From NCBI GenBank assembly GCA_950295325.1, contig OX485803.1, forward strand, positions 46,951,554 through 47,015,553: DNA of 64,000 nt. Reading direction: 5' to 3'. Under the pieces are notes generated by a model. The model had not been told where the DNA came from, made no database searches, and saw only the letters and a list, made by a program, of their open reading frames with translations. The stretch comes from Polytrichum commune (lineage: Eukaryota; Streptophyta; Polytrichopsida; Polytrichales; Polytrichaceae). Below are positions 1 through 10,004 of this stretch, in pieces. Positions within the stretch are counted from its first letter, which is position 1. Each line of letters begins with the position of its first letter. The translations under genes and the position numbers were made by a program.

Positions 1-83
1 TCAAGTAATTGTGTTCACTACGTCAAGTAAAGTTATGTACATTTGGAGTAACGAAATTTCCTTTGATTTAATACAGGTTACAA

Positions 84-1137
84 ATGGAGGGTTCATCAAG
101 GCGCGATGTCTTGGACTTGGAGCTATGGAACATGGAAGAAAAAGAAGCAGACATACGAAGATTGGTAAAGTACCGATGTCCTTGTAGTATGTGTGCAGGG
201 GGAAAGGTATTGTCTAGAGCAACCATACGGAAACATCTTCGTCGATACAAGCGAGATCCCACATTCACGCAATCCATATTGGTAAGAGTTATATTTGCAT
301 TTATTGAATTATGTTGTTTTGGAATCGGGGCACTTTAGTTTTACTACAACTAGTGATGTAAGAACGATTCCACTCGTAATACATGTTTGTTATTACTACA
401 AGTAGTGATGTAATATCACTTCCATTCATAATACAAGTCTCGTATTACTACACGTAGTGATGTCGTAACGCTTATATTCGTAATACAAGTCTGGTATTAC
501 TCCACGTAGTGATGTAATAACGAATCCGTTCGTGTAGGCACAAAGAAGACCTTTTGTTGAAGAAGCAGCTAAGGCGGCTATGGAAGAGTTTTTTAAAGAG
601 ATGACAACCACAACACCTGTACCTGAAAAGAAAATTCACACTAATGAGGAGCTGAAATTGATGAATTGGAGGGTTGACCAATTCGATGGGCAGTGGCGTA
701 ATGGTCCCATACCAAAGTTTAGTACTTTCTTTTTTCATGATAGAAATTGGGAAGTGAAAATTTCTAAGTTTTCGTTCATGGGCTGGGGTTTATTTGCGAT
801 GGATCCCGCAAAAGCAGGCGATATCCTTTTACCATTTGTGGGGCCTCAGTACACCACATCAGAGTACCGGAAAATGAAAACTCTTGTACCCCGCTTCAAA
901 AGCTATGTCTTTAAAGTTGAGGATGACATTTACATCGACGGGAGAGTAGAGAGGGGCAATGTTGTAGGTTTTATTAACAGCTCCATAGGGCGAGAGGAAA
1001 TCGCCAATGTAGTGTGGGAGTATAGTTTGCTTCCAAAGCCTTGGAACAATGACGAATGGGGTTTTGTTATGAGCATTGCATCAAGGGATATAGAAGTAGG
1101 AGAAGAGTTGTTTGCATATTACCCCGTGAATTAAATT
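84..1137 (+). CDS. Transposon-borne protein: transposase-associated zinc motif joined to SET domain
   Basis: Two exons, 84-281 and 538-1137, join in phase 0 across a GT-AG intron (donor TTG|GTAAGAG, acceptor GTGTAG|GCA) to give about 265 codons with no stop. Residues about 25-58 contain CPCxxC followed by a basic HLRRY segment, resembling the cysteine part of the plant transposase-associated domain usually found at the start of TNP2 proteins. Residues about 140-262 read as a SET domain: GWGLFA (148-153), then YIDGRVERGNVVGFINSS (198-215), then RDIEVGEELFAYY (249-261). The family's NHSC motif is replaced by NSSI, so catalytic competence is uncertain, and there are no pre-SET or post-SET cysteines. 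An AG acceptor at 75-76 precedes the ATG with an open frame, so a further upstream exon is possible. SET domains normally methylate protein lysines; a role in transposon chromatin or regulation would be inference. Confidence 0.78.
341..548 (+). repeat. 52-bp tandem repeat (4 units) inside the SET-ORF intron
   Basis: The core TTACTACACGTAGTGATGTA or a close variant begins at 341, 393, 445 and 497, exactly 52 bases apart each time. Each core holds a CACGTAGTG-like near-palindrome. The intervening sequence (TAATACAAGTCTCGTATTA type) is also self-complementary. The array fills most of the intron between 282 and 537, and its last unit runs into the splice acceptor. Similar sequence (CACTACGTCAAGTAA and its reverse) recurs in other introns of the same transposon. 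It may be a protein-binding array or a product of replication slippage; the function is not known. Confidence 0.9.
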
Positions 1138-1756
1138 TGTGTTATTTTTTCTAAAATGTGTTGCTCACGTACTTCATTGCATATTTGAATATCAACTTGC
1201 ATTACTTGACCTAGTGAAGCCCAACTGAATGCAGTTGAAAGGACCAGAAGAGAACATGTGAAACAAACTGACCATCTGGATTTCTCATAACTATACAAGT
1301 TTACTGTGACTACTTATTTCAATGCAATCTTATTGTAGACACACATACCTGATGAAAGTAATAAGGCATGTTGTGTTGGATAGCTTTACTTGATGCAGTA
1401 TTTTGCATTACTCGACACAGTGAACAAGTATTGAGTGAAGTTGAAAGTGCCAGAAGAAATAATGTGAAAGTAATGGTTCCTCCTGGATCTGTCCTAAACA
1501 TACAAGGTTTCTGAATCACGAAATGTAATGGTTTCTTATTCCCAATGCAAATACATGTTCAACACCAGGAGGCTTCCTGTGCTGGATAGTAAGATGTAGC
1601 GTTTTGCATTACTTGTCGTAGTGAATATCAATTTAATGCAAGTGAAAGGACTAGAAGAGAACATGTGCCAAATGTTTAACCCACTAGATTCTTCATGTCT
1701 AACATTGGGTTACTAAGATTAAATGTATTGTTTCTTGTATGTTGATGCACATACAG
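1138..1756 (+). repeat. Spacer or intron with three divergent ~200-bp units
   Basis: Between the SET ORF and the transposase ORF, a unit of roughly 200 bp occurs three times. It is recognised by ATTACTTGACCTAGTGAA at 1201, a variant at 1407 and another at 1608. Each is followed by a conserved stretch resembling GTGAAAGGACCAGAAGAGAA. The third copy leads into the pyrimidine-poor acceptor-like CACATACAG at 1756. I see no convincing promoter, so the stretch may be an intron of one long transcript or a spacer between two genes. Confidence 0.7.
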
Positions 1757-4700
1757 GAGGTCAACAATGACATCTACAATGCTAATCGTGGCACATGTAA
1801 TGCGACACAAGAAGGGGGCTACATGACGGTAGAAGCAAACAATGATACGGGAAGAGATGTAGATGGAGACATATTACCGGAAACAAATACAGAAACAATG
1901 CAAGATAGCAGGGAGGGAGTGGAGGTAGTTCGGATGGTGAACGAGTGTTTCAAGAGGTATGATGGACTGCCCGCACACGCAAACATCACATCACACAATG
2001 AGGGCATTGAGGAAGAAGACGAAGGAAGACAAGAAGACGAGGACGAGATGGCCAACATGGAAGTACCTTTACTTGATGAGAGCAATGAAGGAAATGATGA
2101 TAGTATGGAGGATTTATTGAAAGAAGCGAGAACTCCGCTCTTCAAGGATAACCCCACCAACCGCTTGCAAGCAATCCTAATGCTCCTCAATGTATGCAAC
2201 ATTTTTGGAGTACCAAATGCATGTGTGGACGAGTTGTTGAAGTTGCTTAAACATGATCTACTTCCCAAAGAGAACACTTGCCCTCCTTCACATTACGAGG
2301 CCAAGAAATTGGTGAGGAAGTTAGGTTTAAGCTACAACACTATTCATGCGTGCAAGAATGGCCATTGTTTGTTTAGGAATGAACTGAAGGACGCGAAAGA
2401 GTGTCCCCAATGCAAAGAATCGCGGTATATTCCCGGTAGTGATAGCATTCCAGTGAAAGTGTTGCGACATTTTCCTCTTATACCTCGGTTGCTCCGAATG
2501 TACCGTTGCAAACGTTTGGCCGAGCTTATGACGTGGCATGTGGAGGGAAAAAGCAATGACAACAAAGTGAGATCGGTAGTGGATTCAAAGGCATGGAAAC
2601 ACGTGGACGCAAGGTGGCCGGACTTTGCGAAGGAGCCAAGAAACCTACGTTTGGCACTAGTTTTGGATGGTGTCAATCCATTTTCTAACCAATCTTTAAG
2701 TCATTCAACATGGCCAATGGTATTGTTAAACTACAATTTACCACCATGGCTAGTTACGAAACGGTTTTTTGTGATGTTAACCCTAATCATTCCCGGAAAA
2801 GAAAGTGTGAAAGAGGAGAATATCCATGTGTATTTAGCACCGCTCATAGAGGAGCTTCAAAGGTTGTGGAAAGGGGTGATGACAACAGATGGATCTGTTT
2901 TGGAGAAGGCGAGTTCAAGTGAGGGGAGTATTTATTCCACAAACCCAAATTTCAACCTTCGTGCGATTCTTATGTGGAGCATACATGACTTTCCGGCATA
3001 TGGGTTGCTTGCCGGACAAGTAACGAAGGGGTATAGGGGTTGTCCCCCATGTGGGCCACATGTGTCAACGAGGAGGTCCAAGTCGTTGGGGAAGAATGTT
3101 TACCTCGGTCATCGTCGTTACTTGGCAATGCACCATCCGTATAGACGATTAAAAAATAGTTTTGATGGAAAGGAGGATCACCGAGGTCCCCCGCGGGTAA
3201 TGTTTGCACATGATCATTTGCGGTTTGCAAAACAAAGAGAAGATTGGTTGGCAAGCTCGACCGAAAACAAAGAAGGAGACAAACTGGATCCAATCCACGA
3301 GCATGGAGTGAAGAGAAAGAATGCACTCTTTGCATTACCATATTGGAAGGTACACACTAGCGACTTTTGTTTTACTGTGGGAAGTAATGCTTGTCTATTA
3401 GAAGTAAACACACATTACTATTAGAGGTAATGCATAATGACTGCAGGAAGTAAGGGTTCACTTATAAATGCATTTTCATTAATAATCCAATACTTATTCA
3501 AGTAATGGTATAGTCATATCGGACAACCATTGTTTGAACACTTTGCAACAGTTTATTATATGGCATTTGACAGACATTGTACTTACCCAAATTTTGTGTG
3601 CACCAACAGGGCCTTCTTATACGCAATACGTTGGATGTAATGCACTGCGAGAAGAACATAACAGAAAGTCTTATGAAAACCATATTTGGGGAGAAGGATA
3701 CACTCACAGTTCACATGGATTTACAGGAAGGCAACATACGGCCGTATTTGTGGCCCATACCGGGGAGAAAACCAGGAAGCCTCACTTTACCACAAGCCCC
3801 ATATGTGCTCACAAAGAACGAGAAGGAGGTATTTGTGGATGTTGTGCGGCAATTGAAAACTCCAACCCATTATGTGGGCTAATTGCGGAAAAGAGTGAAC
3901 GTGGATGGGACATTGAAAGGATTGAAATCCCACGATTACCATGTCCTTATGCAACAGATATTGCTCCTTTGTGTACGCACAATCATGAGAAAAGAGGTGC
4001 GTATATGTATAATAAGATTAAGCCGCATATTCAAACGGATATGCGCTAAAACCATCAATCCGTTGGAAATGAATGACTTGAGAGAGGATACGGCCATCAC
4101 CTTGTGCATGCTTGAAAAAGAGTTTCCACCGGCATTTTTTGATGTCATAACGCACCTTGTGGTGCACTTGATTGAGGAATTGGAAATTTGTGGGCCTATA
4201 CATGTCCGTTGGATGTATCCTATGGAAAGGTATTTGAAGACATTGAAGGGTTTTGTTCGCAATCGCAATAGACCCGAAGCTAATATGGCCGAAGGATATG
4301 CCATAGATGAGGCGCTTGGCTTTTGCACGGAGTACATGACGTCATATTCCATTACAAGTCGCAGGGTATGGGACGACAAAGAAGATCCTACAATGAACGA
4401 CGAAATATTGGAAGGTGTTGGGCGACCAAGGATACCTACACCCAAGATACGCGACTGGATCCATGAATTTGTGGTGAATAATGTGGTCCCCTTGGAGTCG
4501 TGGAGAGAGTAAGTTACTTCATGATCAATGTTCCTGGCCGTGACATTATATTCCATGCACAATGATATGTTAGTAGCATGCACATTATAATATCACTAGT
4601 CTTACTAGGCAATAACTATATATAGTAAGCATCTGTGACTACCAAGAGTAAACAAATATGAAAATGACATATATTTATTACTTGACATCGTGATATCTAC

Positions 4701-5661
4701 TTTACTATGTAAAGTAATATTAACAAAACCTTTGGAAATTGAAAGACAACACAATATTGTGTTTTTTTGCAGGCGACACACCGCAAGTATGACACAGCGC
4801 AAATTGGATCGTGGAGAATATCGAAGGAAGAAACGAAATGGCAGGATTGTCTATCTCGAAAATCTCCAAGATGAGCCCTTTCACAATTAGTTCAAGTCCG
4901 AGGTTTCACGTGCAAAAGCGGCGGGAGAGGAAATTGATGAAGATATATTGGTCTTATCTCTTCCACCCTCTAGCCAAGCAACATCTTACCGCTCCATGTA
5001 TGCTTTTGGAAACCATATCCGTGTGCGAAGTGCAGAGGGGACATTGACAACATGCGACTGTGGCGTACACGCCACCTTCTCCCAAAATTGTCGATCAAGT
5101 GTACGTGCTAAGAATATGAAGGCGGCGAACTTGGAGTATGTGGGATGGGTGGAGAAAATATTGGCCGTAGACTATGGTCGATATGAATTGGTTGTGTTAT
5201 ATTGTAATTGGGTGATGGCAAATATGGTTGGGCACAATGCCACCATGAAGCGAGATGAGTATGGGTTTAGCCTAGTGAATTTTGATAGGTTGGTACCATT
5301 ATCAGCCGAATCTTTCACATTTCCACTCCATGTTGAACAAGTTTTCTTTGCAGATGATTTGAACAATCATGGGTGGAAGGTGGTTTTGCGGAAAGAGCCA
5401 AGGGGAGCAAGAGTTGTTTCCAACAAAGACTATATGCCGGACATAGGTTGCCTATCTCTAGGCAACGTTGAAGAACATTGTGGTTTGGTGCCCGCATCTT
5501 TAGAGAATGATGCAACACCAACTGACCCGATATTGGATGAGGTTGTGGTATTAAGCAGCAACGAAGTGGTTATAGCTTTGAACACAAATGAGCACGAATC
5601 TCCATTTGAAGACGAGGATGACTTTGGAATTGAAGAAGATAGAGATGTTCAAATAGATTAA
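1757..5661 (+). pseudogene. CACTA TNP2-type transposase, three exons, two premature stops
   Basis: Proposed exons are 1757-3349, 3610-4508 and 4773-5661, with introns bounded by AAG|GTACAC...CAACAG and AGA|GTAAGT...TTGCAG. The joined length is 1,127 codons including the stop. An acidic N-terminus (about residues 90-125) is followed by the TNP2 transposase core, recognisable from SKAWKHVDARWPDFA, NPFSNQSLSHSTWPMVLLNY, DFPAYGLLAGQVTKG, LGHRRYL, and LDVMHCEKN just after the first junction. DUF4218 follows, with GLKSHDYHVLMQQ and HVRWMYPMERYLKTLKGFVRN. The third exon carries DUF4216 (VDYGRYELVVLYCNWV; about 5150-5410) and an acidic tail. In-frame stops lie at 3880-3882 (TAA) and 4888-4890 (TAG, where a tryptophan codon would fit). 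The start is uncertain: 1739 also offers an in-frame ATG, but an acceptor-like CATACAG sits at 1756. Domain identity is secure and the copy is non-functional as written. Confidence 0.9.
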
Positions 5662-6044
5662 ATTAAATTATGTTGGATATGTAGAAATGCCTCACTTTAT
5701 ATAAATATGTACATTCCATTATGAATTATAAAAAGAGACGCCCATTTTTGGCGAGTATCCATTCTAAATCCTTGAAACATATGACAATCTGACCTGACAA
5801 TCTGTCCAAATCGACCACTTCACTACCCACAGTAATGCACGTCCCATTTGGCGTTCCCAAACACGTTCACACGTGCGTTCCCAACTGAATTGTTGTCCCA
5901 CATCAGCACCATGACTCCTCAAAGTAAACTCGGACATGGAATGAACACCAATGAATTTCGTGCATTCCCCCAATCACTCTTCATAGTAGTAAAAGACATG
6001 TAGTGAAGTGGGTGTTGGAATAAAAGACGTGTTTTGTAGTAGTG
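5662..6044 (+). repeat. CACTA 3' untranslated and subterminal region
   Basis: No coding sequence is visible. The region holds a short inverted repeat around 5741 (CGCCCATTTTTGGCG), repeated CACGT-containing motifs near 5840-5880, and the terminal AAAGAC-type repeats ending in TAGTAGTG at 6044. This matches the subterminal organisation of CACTA elements. Confidence 0.6.
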
Positions 6045-6179
6045 GGCATAGAACATGGTGCATTTCATACATTCCACTCAAACATTTGGGGTTAGCATGT
6101 CATGAACTTATTGACAAAGGTTTACTTATGCTAGGGCCCATGAACTCTACCTTAAAAGGATTGAGTGCATGGATGAAAT

Positions 6180-6990
6180 ATGGATAGTGAGGATAGAATT
6201 TTATTTTTCTTTTGTGGGAGAAAACACAAGTTTAACCTTAACCAAATAGAGGATGGGGAGTGGGCCACGCTAATGTCCAAAATCATTGACCAACGGCGGC
6301 ATCTTTCAGAGGATGACACGGAGGTCACACTCTTTAGCCAATGGATTGGGTTGTTTAAGGATGGGGCACAAGATCCGGATTTTATCATGCAGTTTTCCTT
6401 TGACTTCACTCCTTCATACATGTACCAACACCATCTTACCATGTCCCTGTTTATTAAATGTCTTAGTGAGGGGGAGAAACCCTGTGATGAAGTTGTCACC
6501 TCCTTTCACATGGTTCAAATTATTCGTACTACTAGAAGGCAAAAGAAAACAAGGGATTACCTTCACTTATGGCAAAATGGCCACCCTTGGATAGAACATG
6601 GATTGGTGGAGATGGGTGGAAGGGTTTCGCTTCCTTAACTATGCTATGAAATCTGGCAAAGACTCGGTCATCAACAAAATTACCAAGATGGCTCGGATGA
6701 CGAGCAAATGGCAAAGCTACCTCCCGAGTAACAACATGCTTTATTGGTCACATGTGGGACCCTAACCAATTTGGTAAAGAGGTTGCATTCATGTGGTCCA
6801 TCTGGCACAAGGCGGCCGTTGTCACTGAGTGGTGAGCTCACATTGCACCGGCTTCTATCTCCAAGCAATGTGTCATGTGCCTCCCAAACACGAGTAAGTC
6901 AGTCGAACACAAACTGTGGGATTGCATCCAAGCCTAGAGAGCTTTGCGATGTGTTACCTTTATCATCCATGAACTATGTGGGCTTAAAAC
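6180..6990 (+). pseudogene. Decayed retroelement-like coding sequence ending in a zf-RVT-like motif
   Basis: Protein-like sequence runs through three reading frames. Frame one, from the ATG at 6180, is open for 152 codons (DPDFIMQFSFDF, YQHHLTMSLFIKCL). It passes near 6520 into the frame carrying GKRKQGITFTYGKMATLG and, after a TAG at 6592-6594, NMDWWRWVEGFRFLNYAMK. A third frame from about 6745 carries MWDPNQFGKEVAFMWSIWH, then CVMC and VEHKLWDC, with stops at a likely W or R position. The last part resembles the zf-RVT zinc motif found after plant LINE reverse transcriptases (tryptophans, CxxC, ESxxHxxxxC). The N-terminal portion is not recognised. Several frameshifts and stops make it a pseudogene; it could derive from a LINE or a captured gene. 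Confidence 0.5.
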
Positions 6991-7997
6991 TAGCAACTAT
7001 GGAAGATATCGTTGGAGACAAGCCCTCTTTGGAGAAAAAGATCCTTAAGAAGTTTGTCAAGAAAAGATCCCCTCAAAGTGGGTGTGTTTGCACCGACTCT
7101 CTATTCACTTTGGTGTTGGCTTTTGGCATTCTATATCAAACGGAGGGGAAAGAAAAAGAAAAGGAAAAAAGGATAGTATCATATACATACAATCATCCTT
7201 ACAAAGACGAGTGTTTGTAATCAATAATTATTTATTGATTAATAATAAAACTTAAACCCACAACAAGCCATAATTGAACTCTCACTAAATCTAGACTTCC
7301 CAGCCTGTATCGCCTAGAATCTAGTGTGAGTCACATGAGCGTCCGCAAATAAGGTGAAGTGTTATATTTAACGACCAACACGCCCCAAACATAAACAATG
7401 GATGTAAATGTGCAACGTAAGAAAAAGTACTTGTGAAAAAAAATGGATTTCTAATAAGACGTCATTACGACCGGCTAACTTTGCATAGTAGACCTCACTA
7501 GAATACCAAATGTAGTAGGGTATGCTCCCACACTGGGCTCAATGGAATAACTTTAGTGGAGTCCTATTGACTAATGAGCTACATGCCTTGGAGTGTAGGG
7601 TTTTAGAGATGGAAGCGGGATGCATGTAGTTAGCTAGGCGTAAGCTACAGTTAAGTTATCGGGAGCCTGTCTAGCTAGCTTTATGGAGGGAGCGGGGCTG
7701 CCGAAATGGGATGCATGTCCACCATATTTGGCAACGATATTGGCCATGATTTCGGGGCATTTGACCCACTTTTCTTGTGTTTGGCTATGTGCGGAGCTAA
7801 ACGATTCCACACAACATCATGCTCATTGTAGAGAATTTTAGCAGTAGCCCAGAAGGCACAAACCTCCATGGTCACCCTAATTATTGACGCTTCTTTATTC
7901 CTCTTAATATTGTGATATGGATATATATATCATTGAAACACTACTAAACAAACCCCCCCCCCTTCCACCAAGAGGCCAATCGTAAAACCAAAAAAAC
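6991..7997. other. No gene seen; AT-rich DNA
   Basis: Apart from a purine-rich A/G stretch at 7143-7170 and a C-tract near 7955, I see no coding, RNA or repeat signal. Short open frames here have no recognisable protein sequence. Confidence 0.5.
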
Positions 7998-8045
7998 CAC
8001 TACAAAAACTTGGCCATTGGCTAGTTTGGCTATCGGCCTTTACTT
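7998..8045 (+). repeat. Possible CACTA-type terminus
   Basis: The sequence CACTACAAAAACTTGGCC is followed by overlapping GGC-TA motifs (TTGGCTAGTTTGGC). This resembles a plant CACTA left end with subterminal repeats. No matching right end was found nearby, so it may be an isolated terminus. Confidence 0.35.
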
Positions 8046-8170
8046 CAAACCCAAAAAAAGCTTTACCTCATTGAGTGATTAGGTTGGGTTGGGGTCGGGA
8101 ATCTGTCATGTAAGGTGCGGGGATTATATCTCCAGCATGTGTGTCTACGTAGATCCAACTTGATAAATGA

Positions 8171-8492
8171 CAGTATATGTGATATTTAGTGTCACCGATT
8201 CTAGTTGTCTTGCTCAATAACTAGTTGTGAATTGCGGTATAGTGTCACCAACGCTGATTGTTAACCCAATGTTATTTGTCATTCCTTACCAGGTGATTTC
8301 TCGTCCAAATGTCAATCATGCATGGGAATATTTCATCACAAGTTGTTGACAAGAGAAGGTAGGGTTTTGGCCAATGGATGAACTCTTCCATCATCCATGA
8401 CAATAGTTGTTCTCTTATTCATAAGAAGCGTCATCCGAAAAGTTGCCCTAGTGACACTAAATACCATACGACACTCAATGTCTTATTTAGTG
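8171..8492. mobile_element. TA-flanked MITE, family 'TTTAGTG', copy A
   Basis: The ends read GTGATATTTAGTGTCACC on the left and TGTCTTATTTAGTG on the right, an imperfect inverted pair. The interior matches copy B (9627-10002) closely, including the shared GAAGGTAGGGTTTTGGCCAA block. It has no coding capacity. The left boundary is approximate. Confidence 0.65.
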
Positions 8493-8793
8493 TAGTAGCC
8501 CCAACTCTAGTTGATTGATTTTTGAACAGAACAACTCACTACAGCTCAATAATGTTATGAAATACCAAAAACTCCATTACATTATTCAGTTGCTATGTCA
8601 TATTGTGTGGGTCCATGTATTTGTAAAGGAATGTGTTGGCCAATGATTTGGGATTTCATTTGAGACCTAGATTATATTAATTATGGGTTTGGTGGGGGGA
8701 GGACACTATGAATAGAAAGGGATCATGTACCCAAGTCAAATGATATGTAAAATGTCACATAAATTGAACTAATCCAACATTTTTGACATCCAA

Positions 8794-8885
8794 GGGTCAC
8801 TTCACACATGGACCAAGGACCGTGGCCATGAAATTTTAAAAGCCCTTGAAACTCATCCAAAGGTTGTACACAATGTTCTCTAGCT
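8794..8885. mobile_element. Diverged fragment of the GGGCCACTTCACAC MITE family
   Basis: It begins GGGTCACTTCACACATGG and stays alignable with the left arm of the complete element at 19431-19929 (CGTGGCCATG, AAAGCCC, ATCCAAAGG). No right end was found, so this is a truncated copy. Confidence 0.55.
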
Positions 8886-9626
8886 CTCACATTTGACCCC
8901 TTTCCCATTCCTAGTATCATCTAGTAACTCAGTTGTGGATGAACAACACTGACATTTTGTCAATTGTAGATCTTCCTTTCATTCTACCTAGTACAACCGT
9001 CTGACTTGCCCATGGTATGGATTTTTTTTTAAATCATTTAAACTTCCATTGTGTCAAGAATAAAGCTCTATATTTGGGTATCACTAGCTCCATGCACCAG
9101 GCCCACTAAAACATGCACACTCCACTGAAGAATGTTATGTACTATTGGCAATAAAAATCCAATGTTGCATAGTTATGGGCCCCCAAACTTAGTGTCAAGA
9201 GAAAATGGACTATGTTGAGGGACCCCAACACATTCCTTGGACAATCCAAAATGATAAACCTTAAAGTTATGCAATTTCTCACATTAGACTCATAGTCTAG
9301 GGTTCTTATTTACAGACTTCTTGTGTAACTTCATTGTGAGCAAAAAAGACCATCATGGATAAACATGAGAGATGGAGAAGTAGTCTTATTATGTAATAAA
9401 CAAATATTATACTTTCTGTTATATTTGCACATCAAGTTCATATTGCACAATCATGTGCAAACACCAAGAAATATGTCATGGCATATTTGAGTGGAGTTCC
9501 AAAATCATGTTATCATGGACATGTTTTGCTTTCACATAAACCCCTTATCAAAGTAAGTCAAATCGGGAGATGCCAAAGTGTTATCGAATCGGTTGCACAC
9601 GTTGCTGGAATTAGGGTAGAGTGCTA

Positions 9627-10002
9627 TACTAAATATGATATTTAGTGTCACCAATTCTAATCTTGCTCAATACTCATTGTAATTGTTGTATACTGTCACC
9701 AACACTAAATGTTAACGCAACATTATTTGCCATTCCTTGTAACTTCTGGGGGGGATTATGGATTTACAGTGTTGTATTTACTGCCACTTACCAAGTGATT
9801 TTTCATTTAAATTTCAATCATGCATAGTAATATTTCATCACAAGTTGTTGACATGAGAAGGTAGGGTTTTGGCCAATGGATGAACTCATCCATCATCCAT
9901 GGCAATATTCGATCACTTATTCATAAGAAGTGTCATCCAAAAGGTTACTATCATGACATTAAATAAATACCATATATATGACACTACGTATCATATTTAG
10001 TG
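9627..10002. mobile_element. TA-flanked MITE, family 'TTTAGTG', copy B
   Basis: The termini are TACTAAATATGATATTTAG on the left and the complement of CACTAAATATGATACG on the right. The dinucleotide TA lies immediately outside both ends (9625-9626 and 10003-10004), as expected for a Tc1/mariner-type target duplication. It is 376 bp long, non-coding, and homologous to copy A over most of its length. Confidence 0.75.
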
Positions 10003-10004
10003 TA

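Larger units (their letters stand above)
1..6044 (+). mobile_element. CACTA (En/Spm-like) DNA transposon, right part
   Basis: The element encodes a TNP2-type transposase (1757-5661) and an upstream SET-domain ORF (84-1137), both on the plus strand. Its right end is placed at 6044, where the sequence read inward on the minus strand starts CACTACTACAAAACACGTC. That is the usual form of a plant CACTA terminus. Just inside it, related short motifs (AAAGAC followed by A/G-TGT) recur at about 5992-6035, as expected of subterminal transposase-binding repeats. The left terminus lies outside the window, so the 3-bp target duplication cannot be checked; the three bases after the right end are GGC. Two nonsense codons in the transposase mean this copy cannot make a full-length transposase. 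The superfamily is secure; the exact right boundary is inferred from the terminus sequence alone. Confidence 0.88.

Noticed and set aside
341-548. Regular direct repeats that might suggest a CRISPR array
   Set aside because: The intervening sequences are themselves repeated, the context is a plant transposon intron, and no cas genes are present; this is a tandem repeat.
1819-2277. 152-codon serine-rich minus-strand frame
   Set aside because: It is antisense to the acidic N-terminus of the transposase; its composition is explained by the GAA/GAT-rich coding strand.
3936-4583. 215-codon open frame on the minus strand
   Set aside because: It lies opposite the DUF4218 exon of the transposase, whose plus-strand protein is clearly conserved; the minus frame is a shadow.
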